This document shows, in pieces, positions 27,776-38,755 of a DNA stretch of 64,000 nucleotides (position 1 is its first letter; the number at the start of each line of letters is the position of its first letter). Source of the DNA: Nemania diffusa. Lineage: Eukaryota; Ascomycota; Sordariomycetes; Xylariales; Xylariaceae. The notes beneath the pieces are model-generated. The model did no database searches. It was not told the DNA's origin and was given only the letters and a program-made list of their open reading frames with translations. The position numbers were made by a program, and so were the translations under genes. The stretch spans positions 124,001-188,000 of the forward strand of contig JBBPUQ010000002.1 of the NCBI GenBank assembly GCA_038501195.1. The letters run 5' to 3'.

Positions 27776-28161
27776 TGTTATAGCTATTATAAAACAGCTT
27801 AGTGGCTTGTTTAAGCATTACGATATATCTTTAACCAAATAACATAATAGATATGTTAGCAAACAAATGCGGCAGTGTTCTTTTACTCCCGACCTGCAAG
27901 TGCCCTCGCTTTAATATACCAATAAGCCCCTCTATATATCCATGTGTAATGCCACGCCTTTACTTTTCTAATACACCCCTTTGGGTTAAATTCGTGTTAA
28001 AGTGTACAGAAAAATTCCGCCTCGTCCCTTTATCTTCGCATTCCTTTAGAAATATTAGAGTGAGTTAACAGATTCAGCTTAAGCAGCCCGCAACTACACT
28101 CTCTGGCTAGTGTTATCCACCTAGAGCCTCAAAGTTTAGGGATTAACCCCTCCCCTTTTTG

Positions 28162-28178
28162 CTACCTACCTACCTACC
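28162..28178. repeat. (CTAC)4 short tandem repeat
   Basis: Four CTAC units upstream of the monooxygenase gene. The same tetranucleotide is scattered through the spacer at 60.5-62.3 kb and is common in promoter regions of Sordariomycetes. Confidence 0.6.
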
Positions 28179-28429
28179 ATCTGACACTAGGAGGCATGTC
28201 CAGTGGCGTATACAGGTACCGATAACTCCCGTATGGCTCCTTCACTTATCCCGTAACTCTCTTAAAACGGGATCTGCACACCCGGGTCTTTTCAGCGGCA
28301 CAACTTGCCTCCCCAATCTGATGGGTGCTTAAGCAGTTTAATTTGAATCAAACCCCAATGCTGCCTGCAACTATCTGTTATCGCCTCGCCCGAACAGCGT
28401 ATCACCATATCCCGCATTTTCAGCCAACT

Positions 28430-29855
28430 ATGAAGCGAACAAAACACTATGATTGCGACATCCAGAAGATCGCCGTCATTGGAGCCGGATCAGCAGGCAT
28501 AGCCGCCGCTAAGTAGGCTGCATCCATCTCACTTGGAGGAAATCGACGCTAATTGCTATTCTGTCAGGTATCTCGTCGCTGAAAATGCCTTTCAAAACGT
28601 CGCCGTTCTAGAACAACGGGCCAGCTCTGGTGGCATGTGGAATTACACGCCTGTTAATGACCCCCCCGAGTTCTCTACTCCGGTTTACGATGAATTGGAG
28701 TCCAATATACCTACGACCCTGATGCAATACTCCGGGCTCTCCTTCCCAGAAGAGGAACAGCTGCTCCCTCACCATTCCGCCGTGTTGAGGTACTTGCAGC
28801 AATATGCCCAGGATATAGAGGATTTGATAACGTACAACACCGAAGTATTAAGAGTAGCTCCCGAAGGCGCCACGCAATGGGCTGTCACAGCCCAAGATTT
28901 AGCTTCACAGAAAACATCTACAAGAGTCTATGATGCTGTTGTGGTTGCTAATGGGCACTTCGAAAAGCCCAACGTGCCGGATATCAAAGGTCTCGCGGCT
29001 TGGGGCGAACAGCATCCAGGTAGCCTCTTACACTCTATGGCGTATCGGAACGAGAATGCCTTTAAGGACAAGAAAATCGTCATCGTCGGTACCGGCGCTT
29101 CTGGGAGTGAAATTGCTACCCATGTCGAACGTCTGTGTCAACACCCGCTTGTCATCTCTCAGAGACACTGGGCTCCCAAGGTAGAGCCAGATCGAAGACG
29201 CCTCATTCTTCCAGCCATCGAAGAGCTGATCCCAGAGACCCGAACAGTCCGCTTCGTCGATGGGCACTTAGAACAGGAAGTTGATTACATTATCCTATGC
29301 ACAGGGTATCTATGTGGCTATCCCTTCTTACCTGATTTTCCTGTTGTATATGATGGCAAGCGCACGCGAAATCTATACCGTCATGTGTTTTATATCCCTC
29401 GGCCAACATTGGCCTTTATTGCCATGCCTTTAAAATCTGTTCCGTTCCCCCTTTCAGAAAGCCAAGCTGCAGTTGTTTCCCGAGTCTGGTCCAGCCGGCT
29501 GGCTCTCCCTAGCCTAGCGAAGATGAGGAGGTGGGATCAAGCCTTCGCCGAACACGACCGTGAGCATGGAGTCACCTCACCCCTAGAAGCAGCTCACTTC
29601 AACATTTCTCTCATGCAACAATTCTACGACTATTGCTTAGAAGCAACCGGACGGCCTGGTTTACGCCATGGGGGACAGGGCGTGCTGCCCCCAAGATGGG
29701 GCGAGAGGGAGATCTGGATCCGGGAGCGCCTCGGGCCAATCAAAGCCGCATTTACCGCAAGGGGTGCGGCGCGGCATCACATAAGGAGTTTGGAGGAATT
29801 GGGATTCGACTTTAACCAGTGGAAACAACAGGTGGCGTCAGGCAAAGGCCTGTAG
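28430..29855 (+). CDS. Flavin-containing monooxygenase (FMO family)
   Basis: Two exons, 28430-28512 and 28568-29855. The 55-bp intron (GTAGGC at 28513, branch GCTAATT, CAG ending 28567) splices AA/G to continue VIGAGSAGIAAAKYLVAEN, giving 456 residues, a normal length for fungal FMOs. Motifs in order are the FAD-binding GAGSAG (about residue 23), the FMO-type segment HPGSLLHSMAY (about 176-186) and the NADPH-binding GTGASG (about 205), then ILCTGY near residue 290, typical of the family. The first residue of the FxGxxxHxxxY signature is His here instead of Phe; His and Tyr are kept. Such enzymes oxygenate soft nucleophiles (N or S) using FAD, NADPH and O2. It stands alone, with no biosynthetic core enzyme beside it, so the substrate is unknown. 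The start at 28430 was chosen because it lies just before the Rossmann strand. Confidence 0.87.
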
Positions 29856-30069
29856 GAGGCTGCACTAGATAAGAAATGGTCACAATCATGATCTGGAGTA
29901 GAATAATGCCACATACGGCAATGCAAAGGTGCTCAAACAATTGCCGAAGTACAGTATCAAGGCACACCCCGTATTGTCTTTTCGAGACCGCCTTTTAATC
30001 AAGATAACTAGGACAAGTTGGCTGATTTGCAACTTATCTACCCTACCGCCGCTGTGATAAAAATATATC

Positions 30070-30345
30070 AAGTATTGTTATTTTCCTTTATAATGTAGTT
30101 ACTTAAGTAATATATTTAATAATAATAAAGTTAATTATAAATTAAAAGTTTAAAATAATAGTTTTATAATTAAATTACTTAATTAAAATAATATTATTTA
30201 TAATTTAACAATATAAAATATAATATTTATTTTTAAATATATTTAAAAATAAAATATATTCAATTATAAAATACAATATTTATATATATATAATATTATT
30301 ATATTTATTAATACACTTGTTTAAATATACAAAATTATAATTTTT
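30070..30345. other. Small A/T-rich block
   Basis: About 0.28 kb of nearly pure A/T sequence between the monooxygenase and NLR-like genes. No gene seen. The sequence becomes balanced again in the NLR promoter region (30,350-30,838). Confidence 0.5.
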
Positions 30346-30697
30346 TTAACTTGTAATGTTTAAACCGCTAAAACGTTTAAGTCAACCCTGGTGAGTTTTT
30401 TTAATGACTTTGTGATAACCATTATTAAGTTTGCCACTAATCTGCGGCTTATAACAAATGATTATAATATATTATCAGTAAGATCTGTCTACTACGAGCT
30501 GTTTGGGCGTTTTACTCGGCTGACGTCAATTTTGTTTACGTTGCCAAAGTGGCAATAGACGTGTCACAATCGCGGTGAAGCGACCATTAGACCGCTGGCT
30601 AATACCCACCAACGCGAGCAACTTGGCCAAATCCAGCAAGTATCCCCTTGGTATCAAATAATCACAAATTGTAGGCTGGTGATCTCTATGTTTTTAG

Positions 30698-30706
30698 TAT
30701 ATATAA
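30698..30706 (+). promoter_or_regulatory. TATA box candidate of the NLR-like gene
   Basis: TATATATAA lies about 130 bp upstream of the ATG at 30839, in otherwise balanced sequence and a normal position for a fungal core promoter. Confidence 0.45.
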
Positions 30707-30838
30707 GAACTTTAGTCACCATTGGGATTGTAAAGAGCCATAATCCAGTAAAGCTATCTATTGAGCTTTAAAACACCCTTTTTCCTAGCTCCCCGCCTTA
30801 TCCATTTTCAAGTAAACAAACTCAGTCCCCTTAATAAC

Positions 30839-33800
30839 ATGTGTTCGTCTAGGCGGTCCCGACATTTCTCGTGGAAACCCCCAGATAGTCGCATCCCGGA
30901 CAATTGTCTGTCATCTTTGTGGTCCCAGATAAGGGCGTCCTCTCTCGATCCTCAGCTTTGCCCTCAATCGTCCTATGCCTACATCGCAAACACATCCCAT
31001 AGCATCGTTAGCGCGCAGAATTTGTTGAAGTCGCTATCGAATCCTCTCTCGGTTAACGCCGATGTCCCGAGGGTGACAATGCCAGGTCCACTTCAACACC
31101 CACCAACAATCATTGAACCACGACGAGAACAACGAGAAGATACTCATGAAGTAGATTGCTCGCGACAAGATAGAAGTCAACAGTTTGCACGAGCAGCCGC
31201 GATGGAATGGGAGAAAATACGACCTGATATTTTTAAACTTTATAAATGGATGTCTCGTGTTCTCGATGGAGATGAGGAATCAGTCCGGGACTCACTCGCA
31301 GCTATGGGGAAGCTACACGAAGAATCCGAAATGGTCGCATCCGAGGTAGAGATTATATCTGTATTAGACAATGCGGTGCTTGAGCAACTAGTAGAACCGC
31401 TTCAAACATCTAAGACTGTTATACGACAGATTAAAACGGAGCTCGATTTCTGGGTGGATTTTATCAAGGCCCCGAAGACATTTCCATGGGCATTCAACAT
31501 TGAAAAAGAGCGGAGGAAAACTATCGAGATATTGAAGACGGTCGGCGCCAGGGTTAATGCATCAAGCTATCGATTTGAAAGGCTGGTGCTACTGTTTTTA
31601 GAGACCTATGTAGAAGAGATGAGCGGCGAGATATTCAAACTAAGGTAAGTCTCATTCTTTCAACCATCACTTTCCGGAGAGCAGCTTGTTACTCATTAGC
31701 TAAAGGGCTGGCGCTAGTTCCGCGAGTGTTCCCCAACGGCTCCAATCCGACATTGCTGGATTAGACCACGCCGATCAAGAGACCACAAGGCTCCTTCCCA
31801 GGTTGGCCCAGCCCAGCTGGAGGTTGTATAAAAATGTCTCGGGAACATACACAAAGCGGCATAACTACTATAGATCTCGGGTAAGTCACTTGGCTGGTGA
31901 GCACCTTGGGCTGTATAATCTTAGTGCAGATGACTCACTTGGGACGTGGTTCATGAATCATACATTATTCAACTCCTGGCGATGTGAGCGAAGCCTTAAG
32001 ATCTTGTGCTGTCGGGGGGGATCTGGAGTCGGTAAAAGCGTCTTTGCGTGAGTGGTGTCAAAATATTGAGCCCGTTGCTCGTAGAGAGCTAATATTCAAT
32101 GTCGATCTCAAGGTCCTCGGTCATTGAATGGCTATTTAACTATGGGTATCAATGCGTATACTTTTATGTGGCTTCAGGGCAAGTGCAGTCAGCATCAGGT
32201 GTGATCCTCGCCATTTTACAGCAGCTAGTAGCTCAGACGAGTCTTCCACCGAGATTGCTTTTCGAGGGGACAGGGATTCTTGGATACCTGAAACAAATTA
32301 TACCCGATAAGGCACCGCCTACTGAAGATTCCGGTTTCGATTCTGGAGGCCAAGTAGAGACTAATTCAAAGGGGTGGACTCTCAGCCACATCCAACGTGT
32401 TAGCAAAGACATAGCTGCCGAACAAGACTCCTCAACGATGTTATCTCAAGACATATCTATGAGATCCAGTCAGAACGGTACTAATTCTGCAGAACAACCA
32501 GCTATAAGGAACAAACAACGAGACCAGATGGCTCTGGACGATCTCAAACTTGACGACGCACTTGCGCGCCAACGCTCTTCAACTGATATAAAATTTCAGC
32601 ATGCATATGTGGATATACCAGCACTGCACGAGGCTCTACTGAAAGCTTGCACTATGGCGACATCTAGCTTGTCACAACTATTTATTGTCCTTGATGGTTG
32701 GGACAAGGAGAATATGGACGATCCAGACGAGTTCCAAAAGATCATTGATACTATTACCAAAACCCGGTGCAAGATTTACATATCGAGTCAAGTGCAGCCT
32801 AACGAAACCTTCGGGCCGTCTCCTGCCAATTCTGCAAATATCATCATTGAGTATGAGCAGCAAAGAAATGACATCAGGCGTTATGTGCACAAAGCGCTTC
32901 AAAAGCCTCGTGAGAGGCTATACTTAGCCTCCGGTAACGACGTTGTAGCTAAACTGATGGGCTTGGTGTCTCAATTCTCACTTAAGTATGATGAATTCCT
33001 CGATTCCCCTAACCGCGTGTCTGTTGGATGCTAATCAAAATCCAGTTTCGGTATCACAAGTATCATTCTTCACGCTGTGATCCACGCCCATGATCCAGCT
33101 GACTATGTTCAGAAGATGGGTAGCCTAGCAATCGAGCCCTCTACACCAATTGGTCCCCAGTTGTTAGACCCTGCGAATCAGTTAACCCGTGTCAGTCCCG
33201 TTACAAGACTCATAATTATATGGCTCCTAGAGACTCCGTCACCCCTTCCACTTAGCATGGTAAAGGTTGGGCTACCGGCTATAACACGGCACCTCAACTC
33301 GCTTGATGAATACCTAGGCAGTAATAGCGACTGCGTCCTAGTCATCGTTCGGGACTGCGAGCCTTTCGTGACAATTGATCCCGGAAACATGATAGTACAG
33401 CTCAATCCAGAAATCAAGCACCGACCTGATATTCTTAGGTTCTGGGGGGCAGAAGCTGCTCAAATCAATTTGGCCATCATTAAATATGCAATGGAGCTCT
33501 TGGCAGATAAGCAGACGTCAGTTGGCTTGTACGAAGACGAACAAGAGCTAATTGACCTTCTTCAAAGGCACCCTATCTTGGAACAGGCTGCCAACTGGCC
33601 TGCCTACTTCAGACACTTGGACAATGCTAAATGCGACGAGTTTGAAGAAGTCAAGATTCTCGTCAATGACATGTTCAACGACCGCCGGAGATTGTCGTTT
33701 GCTATCCAAATATACTTCTATACGAAGGAGAACCCTATACAACACGGAATGACGTGGGATGCGTTTCAGAATTGCGTTATATCAATTAAGAAGCTCCAAA

Positions 33801-34399
33801 TCGCGCTTCAATGGGGCTTAACCTGGGTTACCCAAGATATCTCTCTGGATACCCGTGGACTGGTATCTGGAAGTGGTGCTAGACTACGAGTGAGGGGCGA
33901 TGAAGAGTTGACGCTACTCAAAATCGCTGCCACCCGGGCTAAACACGAGTTGGAAGCGGCGTTACTGCTACTCGAGATGGGCACAGACCCCAATTGTAAA
34001 GACGAAAATGGCAGATCACCACTACATCTAGCCGCAAGCTCGGGGCTGCTGAAGATGGTTGAGCGTCTAATGAATGCCGGGGCGAACGTGAACTTACCGG
34101 ACTTTGACGAGAAAACACCTCTCTTCTCGGTGCTCCTCCGCAGCGACCAGAATGAGCGGGATGCAATCACCAACACCATGATCCTCCATGGAGCCAACGT
34201 TGACAAAGCCGACATCAGGGGGCGGCGGGTGCTTCACGTGGTAGCCCAGAGCGGTACCCTCGACCAGTTACGGATGTTCCTTTTCTTAGCGAAAAATAAG
34301 AGGCCCGTGGATGACGAGGGCAAAACGCCCCTGCAGTATGCGACCGAGAGTGGTAACTGGCAGGCACGGGATTTTTTACAATGGTATCAATGGTATTAA
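30839..34399 (+). CDS. NLR-like STAND protein: NACHT-type NTPase with ankyrin repeats
   Basis: Four exons: 30839-31644, 31718-32047, 32113-32985 and 33046-34399. Introns of 73, 65 and 60 bp have good splice signals (GTAAGT, GTGAGT, GTATGA; each ends AG) and are phase-consistent, giving 1120 residues. The N-terminal third is helical and unassigned. The NTPase has Walker A GGSGVGKS at about 367-374 and a Walker B-like LFIVLDGWD at about 566-574. Then come a sensor-like KIYISSQ, DIRRYV and a winged-helix-like stretch near the start of exon 4. About 90 polar residues are inserted between the strand after Walker A (YQCVYFYVASG) and Walker B. Ankyrin repeats fill about 950-1120 (GRSPLHLAASSG, GKTPLQYATESG). 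Such proteins are intracellular sensors; ligand and effector are unknown. The frame is open upstream to 30761 without an ATG, hence this start. Confidence 0.85.
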
Positions 34400-35396
34400 A
34401 ACGGAACGGGCACACAGCCCAAACCGCACTCTAGACGACTGACCACGGCCATCGCAATCACTAAAGAGATTTAGAGGGGGAAGAAATGGGCAATCTGGGA
34501 AAACAACCGTGTACATTTGGTGTTGCTAACCCATATAGGGAAAATTTACGCTATTACACAATCACAATATAAAAGAAAAATTTAGGCGTGATCTGTGTTT
34601 GCCCGCACTGTCTCAGTATGTACCAAAGGAGTGACGTGGACGTTGACGGTTGAGACAAGGTTGTCTGAATTTCCTGCAGTCAATTATCTGCGATAAATGT
34701 CATACAATAAAGCTACTCTTTAAGCTGAAACCTAGGACCTCCGGCATCGGTACAGACTTGGTGTCTTATCTTAGCCAATATAGGCGCTTATGTATCCCTC
34801 TACTTGCTTTTTTCAACCCTGTGACTTCCGATCCCCTATGTCAGGATTTAATAGCTAAGATCTACTAGCGCAAGGTTAGAAATTAGGCCGTTGGTATATA
34901 AATAATATAATTATAATTATTTTTATTTATTATGTTTATTTATTTTACATTTATTTATAAATATATCAAGTTTATTATAATTTGCTAGCATTTAACTGCT
35001 GCTAGTTTCGTGTGGAACTTATTGCCAATTTAGCCCTTCTCATGTTAAACAACCTGTCAGCCACAAGTCTGTGCACAGACCGGTATCACAAAATGCTACT
35101 TTTTCCAAGCCCTCCTAACTTCCTAGCCTAAACACGTCGGAAAGCTAAAGCATAGCGCCCCTTATACAAATCCACGATAATCCATATCATCGGGCACAAT
35201 TGTGTTAGGTATACTTAATACCTTCAGCGCCCAGCTTAGCTCAACCTGCAAATACCGGCGCAGCACAGATGCGCTAAATCGACTTGACTTAAACTGTAAT
35301 ACAAACCATACACCTCACCTTTGCTAAAGCCGCTCATCATTCGAGTAACGAACTAGAATCTCACGCTAACGAAATCAGACATTCTCTAACGTTTCG
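34400..35396. other. Spacer between NLR-like and kinase genes
   Basis: One kilobase of balanced sequence with a very short A/T patch at about 34,895-34,985. No supported gene, RNA or repeat. It presumably contains the NLR 3' region and the kinase promoter. Confidence 0.5.
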
Positions 35397-36170
35397 ATGT
35401 CACAATCAACGACAGACGACGATTTGATTCAATATCCATCGGGGTTTGGATTAAGCGATATTGTCGCCTGGGGAACTACCGGTCTAGTAGTCCTCGACAC
35501 ATCCTCCAAAACTGTTATTAAGACACCTCTCGATCCTGATGATGAAGAGTGCGTAGGCCGAATATCGAGGGAACGCCAGGTCTACGAGCGATTTGCCAAA
35601 TGCGGCGGTCATAAAGGAATCCTGTCTTATCACGGAACCTATGAATCGGGCATTCGCCTAGAGCTCGCTTCGAATTTTAATCTCCGGTCGTATAACAAAA
35701 AGCACGATGTTGGTTTCCTACAGCGACTGCGTTGGGCTATACAAATTGCAGAAGCGATCAGCTTTATTCATCGGGCCTGTGTTATCCATGGGGATTTAAC
35801 ATCCGCCAACATATTTTTAGATGAGAACCTCAACGCGAAACTGGCTGACTTTGCTGGGTCATCACTGGACAATTCCCCGCTGCTAGTTATAGTGACAGAG
35901 AGTCACGAATTTCCCGGGCCTCTCTTGTCTGTCCGAGCTGACCTGTTCGCGTTCGGCAGTGTCCTCTACGAAATCTTCACTAAGCACGCTCCCTATGAAG
36001 GATTGGATGAGACAGAGATTCGTACTCGGTATGTGAAAGGCGAATTCCCTGAGACTGGTTTGCTACAAGAAATCGGAGCCATAATCAACAAATGCTGGGA
36101 AGGCCACTACTGGTCATCCGAGACAATTGTTGATGATCTGCGAGGTATATTTTCTTTTAAACCCGGCTGA
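35397..36170 (+). CDS. Protein-kinase-like protein (fungal HGD-type)
   Basis: Single exon, 257 residues, short for a complete kinase. Recognisable parts, in order: a degenerate glycine loop (AWGTTGLVVL), the lysine strand TVIKTPL, the helix glutamate in RERQVYERF, the catalytic loop VIHGDLTSANIFLD near 135-148 with Asp and Asn present, and the metal site as ADFAGSS (DFA-G in place of DFG). Then follow DLFAFGSVLYEIFT and the family ending EGEFPET-like KGEFPETGLLQEIGAIINKCW. HGD in place of HRD and DFAG are common in a large Pezizomycotina-only kinase family, so activity is plausible but the loose glycine loop leaves doubt. It lies 1 kb downstream of the NLR-like gene on the same strand. Function unknown. 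Confidence 0.82.
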   Translation: MSQSTTDDDLIQYPSGFGLSDIVAWGTTGLVVLDTSSKTVIKTPLDPDDEECVGRISRERQVYERFAKCGGHKGILSYHGTYESGIRLELASNFNLRSYNKKHDVGFLQRLRWAIQIAEAISFIHRACVIHGDLTSANIFLDENLNAKLADFAGSSLDNSPLLVIVTESHEFPGPLLSVRADLFAFGSVLYEIFTKHAPYEGLDETEIRTRYVKGEFPETGLLQEIGAIINKCWEGHYWSSETIVDDLRGIFSFKPG

Positions 36171-36366
36171 AGAAGAATAAACATGCTGATATTAAGCAGC
36201 ACAAGAAAGCAAGGCCCTAATCTCCCCTTATCCTTATGGAGTAATTGCCAAGACGTCGACCCTTGTCACTATCGTGATAGTTGCAGCGACTTTCCTTTTA
36301 TTTAGCCGAAAGGTGTCAGCACAGATTCGTTAGTTACAAGAGCAATAAACCTACAAGAGTACCGAT

Positions 36367-36690
36367 TTACGACAGACAGCGCGGGCATTTGCCGGTTGCC
36401 TTAGTTGACGCGAGCAGGATCACCTCGTTGTTCATCCCTTTGGCTGGTGTAGCATCAACGCACCGATAGCCTGTTCTCTTGGCTTCATCACATTTATCCC
36501 ATTTTGTCTTCGGGACGGTATGTTTAGGGTCGGCAGTGCAACCATTGTATTTCAGCTTATATTCCAAATAATGACACATTGGTTTGGAAAACAGGTGTTG
36601 TCTGAATAATAACAACTTAATTTGCAGCCGGTGAGAGGCGCTGCTTGTATTGCAACTTGAAATATCAATAAAGTGTGATAGGCGAAATAT
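36367..36690 (-). pseudogene. Possible relic of a small cysteine-rich secreted protein
   Basis: Two overlapping minus-strand frames each read like part of a secreted Cys-rich protein. One frame (stop at 36552) has a hydrophobic stretch followed by a signal-peptidase-like AIQA/APLTGC and closely spaced cysteines. The neighbouring frame (stop at 36367) carries the cysteine pattern YNGC, DKC, YRC, KCPRC. No ATG fits the hydrophobic segment and no convincing intron joins the frames, so a frameshifted relic is as likely as an unrecognised gene. The flanking spacers at 36,171-36,366 and 36,691-37,980 hold nothing else that I can support. Confidence 0.3.
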
Positions 36691-37980
36691 GAAGTGAACG
36701 AAGAGGGTGACAACAACGTAGAAAAACCAACATATTCTATGCAAGCAGAGAAAGGGACTATTAAGTAGAGCTTAAATTATCTTTCAACGTCTACTACCAC
36801 TATAAAATTCATGTGAAAATGCCACATGAAGCAAGGAACGGTTAGTACAAGGCTGTATTAGTTTACCTAACCATGCGTGATGCTCCGGTATACGAGCGAC
36901 AATCACGTATCAGTCAATTGGGCAATCGCTAGGTTACGCAGTATGCACACAGACGTGGCATATCACATGGTAAAGCCACTTTGTGAGCCACTACTTAAGA
37001 CCTCCGACCACCGTAAAGGCTGAGGTCTGTCCTTGGCCAGTAATTACAAGTCCTTATTCACGGCCTCCTGAGATTCATCCGAGGCCCTTAACGCTGTATG
37101 GCTATTGATGGAATGGGGTGGCGAGGCCCTCAAAATGTCTCACAAGGAGTCATCAATGGGTGACTGTTCAGGAATGTGTAGATCAGACTTTTGCTATTCC
37201 TGTTTTGATTAGCCCTTATTACAGATCATAAAAAGGGTTTTTGCCTCTTGAATTCAAGTTTACATAGTGATATATATGTTTTTGCTCAAGAATTTATATG
37301 ATAATAACAGCATATAATAATATATATCAATGCGGTTTGTATATATAATGGTTTCAAATCATTAGCCGCCACTTGAGTTACTCTGATCAAGTATTGCGAG
37401 GATGGCTTAACTAGTTAAGTATACAGCACTCGGACTAGCCTCAATATTACCTACGGCTTTGTAGCTCCACCATTTAAATTATGCATCACCAACTTATTTT
37501 ATGGTTAGCAATAATAAAATTATCATCTTTCAATGTGAAAATCCCAAAGGCAGTTTTAATCTCTTTTAAGTCTTATCTTATACCCCCTCATACCTCTCTT
37601 TTGCTATTTGTGACTAAACCTTTTATTACGCTTGGGATTAAACGTTCAAACAGCCTAGAAGTAAGACGCGACCTGAAAACCCCATCTTGCCTTTGTGTTG
37701 CCTGGCCATCGACTACGTCTTAAAAAAAGGCACTCCTTTAGCAGTGTGATCGTAGCAACAGAGGTTTCCATTCCACCTCTCAACAATAGAACCTAGTAGA
37801 ATCAGTGATGAACTGTAGCTGAAGCCTCTTTACGCACCTAGTCGGAACTAGCTCGAAATATAATCACCATTAGACGCTTTGCAAGCTGTTGAAATTATAG
37901 AGCTGCTTGCATCATACGACGGGCTTTTGCCGTTCTTCCCAAGGTTTCCATCCGCTGCGCCGTCTAGTTCCCCACCAGTG

Positions 37981-38388
37981 CTACCGAGGCACCTGCGAGT
38001 ATATGAACTGACGAAAGCACCAATAGCAATAAGGCCATATTGAGCTGGGAGTCATTTCAAGCTTGCCAGTACACTGCCTCCTCAACGATACTGTTGCTTG
38101 TACAGTAATACTCCACGTCTGGCCAGTTGGCAGGCAGCACAGAATAACTAACTTATTGAGGTCAAGCTTAGATGTCACCGACCCCAACGGCCCGTAGCAT
38201 GTTGAGACCAACGATATACTCTTCCCGATGTGTGACATCTCCGCCGGTGTACAGCTAGAGGTGAAATCTTTGCAGACAAAGTTTGGTTCACGAGGCTAGA
38301 TCGCGAGGTCTGTAGTCAAGGCCATAGGGCCCGCAAACACGTGCTCAAACGTCGCACAGAGGCCAAGAATGGAAAAAAGCTTCATCAT
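37981..38388 (-). pseudogene. Small secreted protein gene interrupted by an in-frame TAG; CVNH-like
   Basis: The start ATG at 38386-38388 opens a textbook signal peptide (MMKLFSILGLCATF...VFA/GP). Eighteen bases or so into the mature part the frame meets TAG at 38296-38298. The same frame then stays open for another 104 codons, to TAG at 37981. Downstream of the stop, SSC, then LVSTCYGPLGS and SKLDLNKLV resemble the first half of cyanovirin-N homology (CVNH) domains (C...L.STC....G....S.LDLN). The second half does not follow the family clearly. A 45-bp intron removing the stop can be drawn but would delete the signal cleavage site, so a nonsense mutation (C-to-T from CAG fits RIP) is preferred. 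The CVNH identity is tentative. Confidence 0.45.
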
Positions 38389-38755
38389 GATTTGTATCGA
38401 GTGATTGTTCTGCGACAAAGAAACACTAGAATGAATGGGGCGGGTGTGGATATGCTCTGGTAGGATTACATTCGTAAAAAGAAATGTAAGGTATGTCATC
38501 ATAGAAACATAAGTCAAGCTATGAACTAAGAGTCTTCGCTCTAGCTTACGTGCGGGATATTCGAGACTCAGTTCCTTGCATACGGAGAAAAAATAATAGG
38601 GACAGCGTAGGTGTATGGCAGGTCAACTGGTTGCCACAGGTACGCTTGCGGTGTTTTGGCGTAGATACTTTCCAGTGAAATGAGAGGGTGACATTATTAT
38701 AGCTTTTGAAGCATAGATCACTTTGCATATAAACATCTCCGGAAGGCATGTGTAC

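Noticed and set aside
27853..28068. 71-residue plus-strand frame upstream of the monooxygenase
   Set aside because: No recognisable family and it ends in a basic, low-information stretch next to an A/T block.
37481..37723. 80-residue plus-strand frame
   Set aside because: No motif, no leader and no supporting splice or family evidence.
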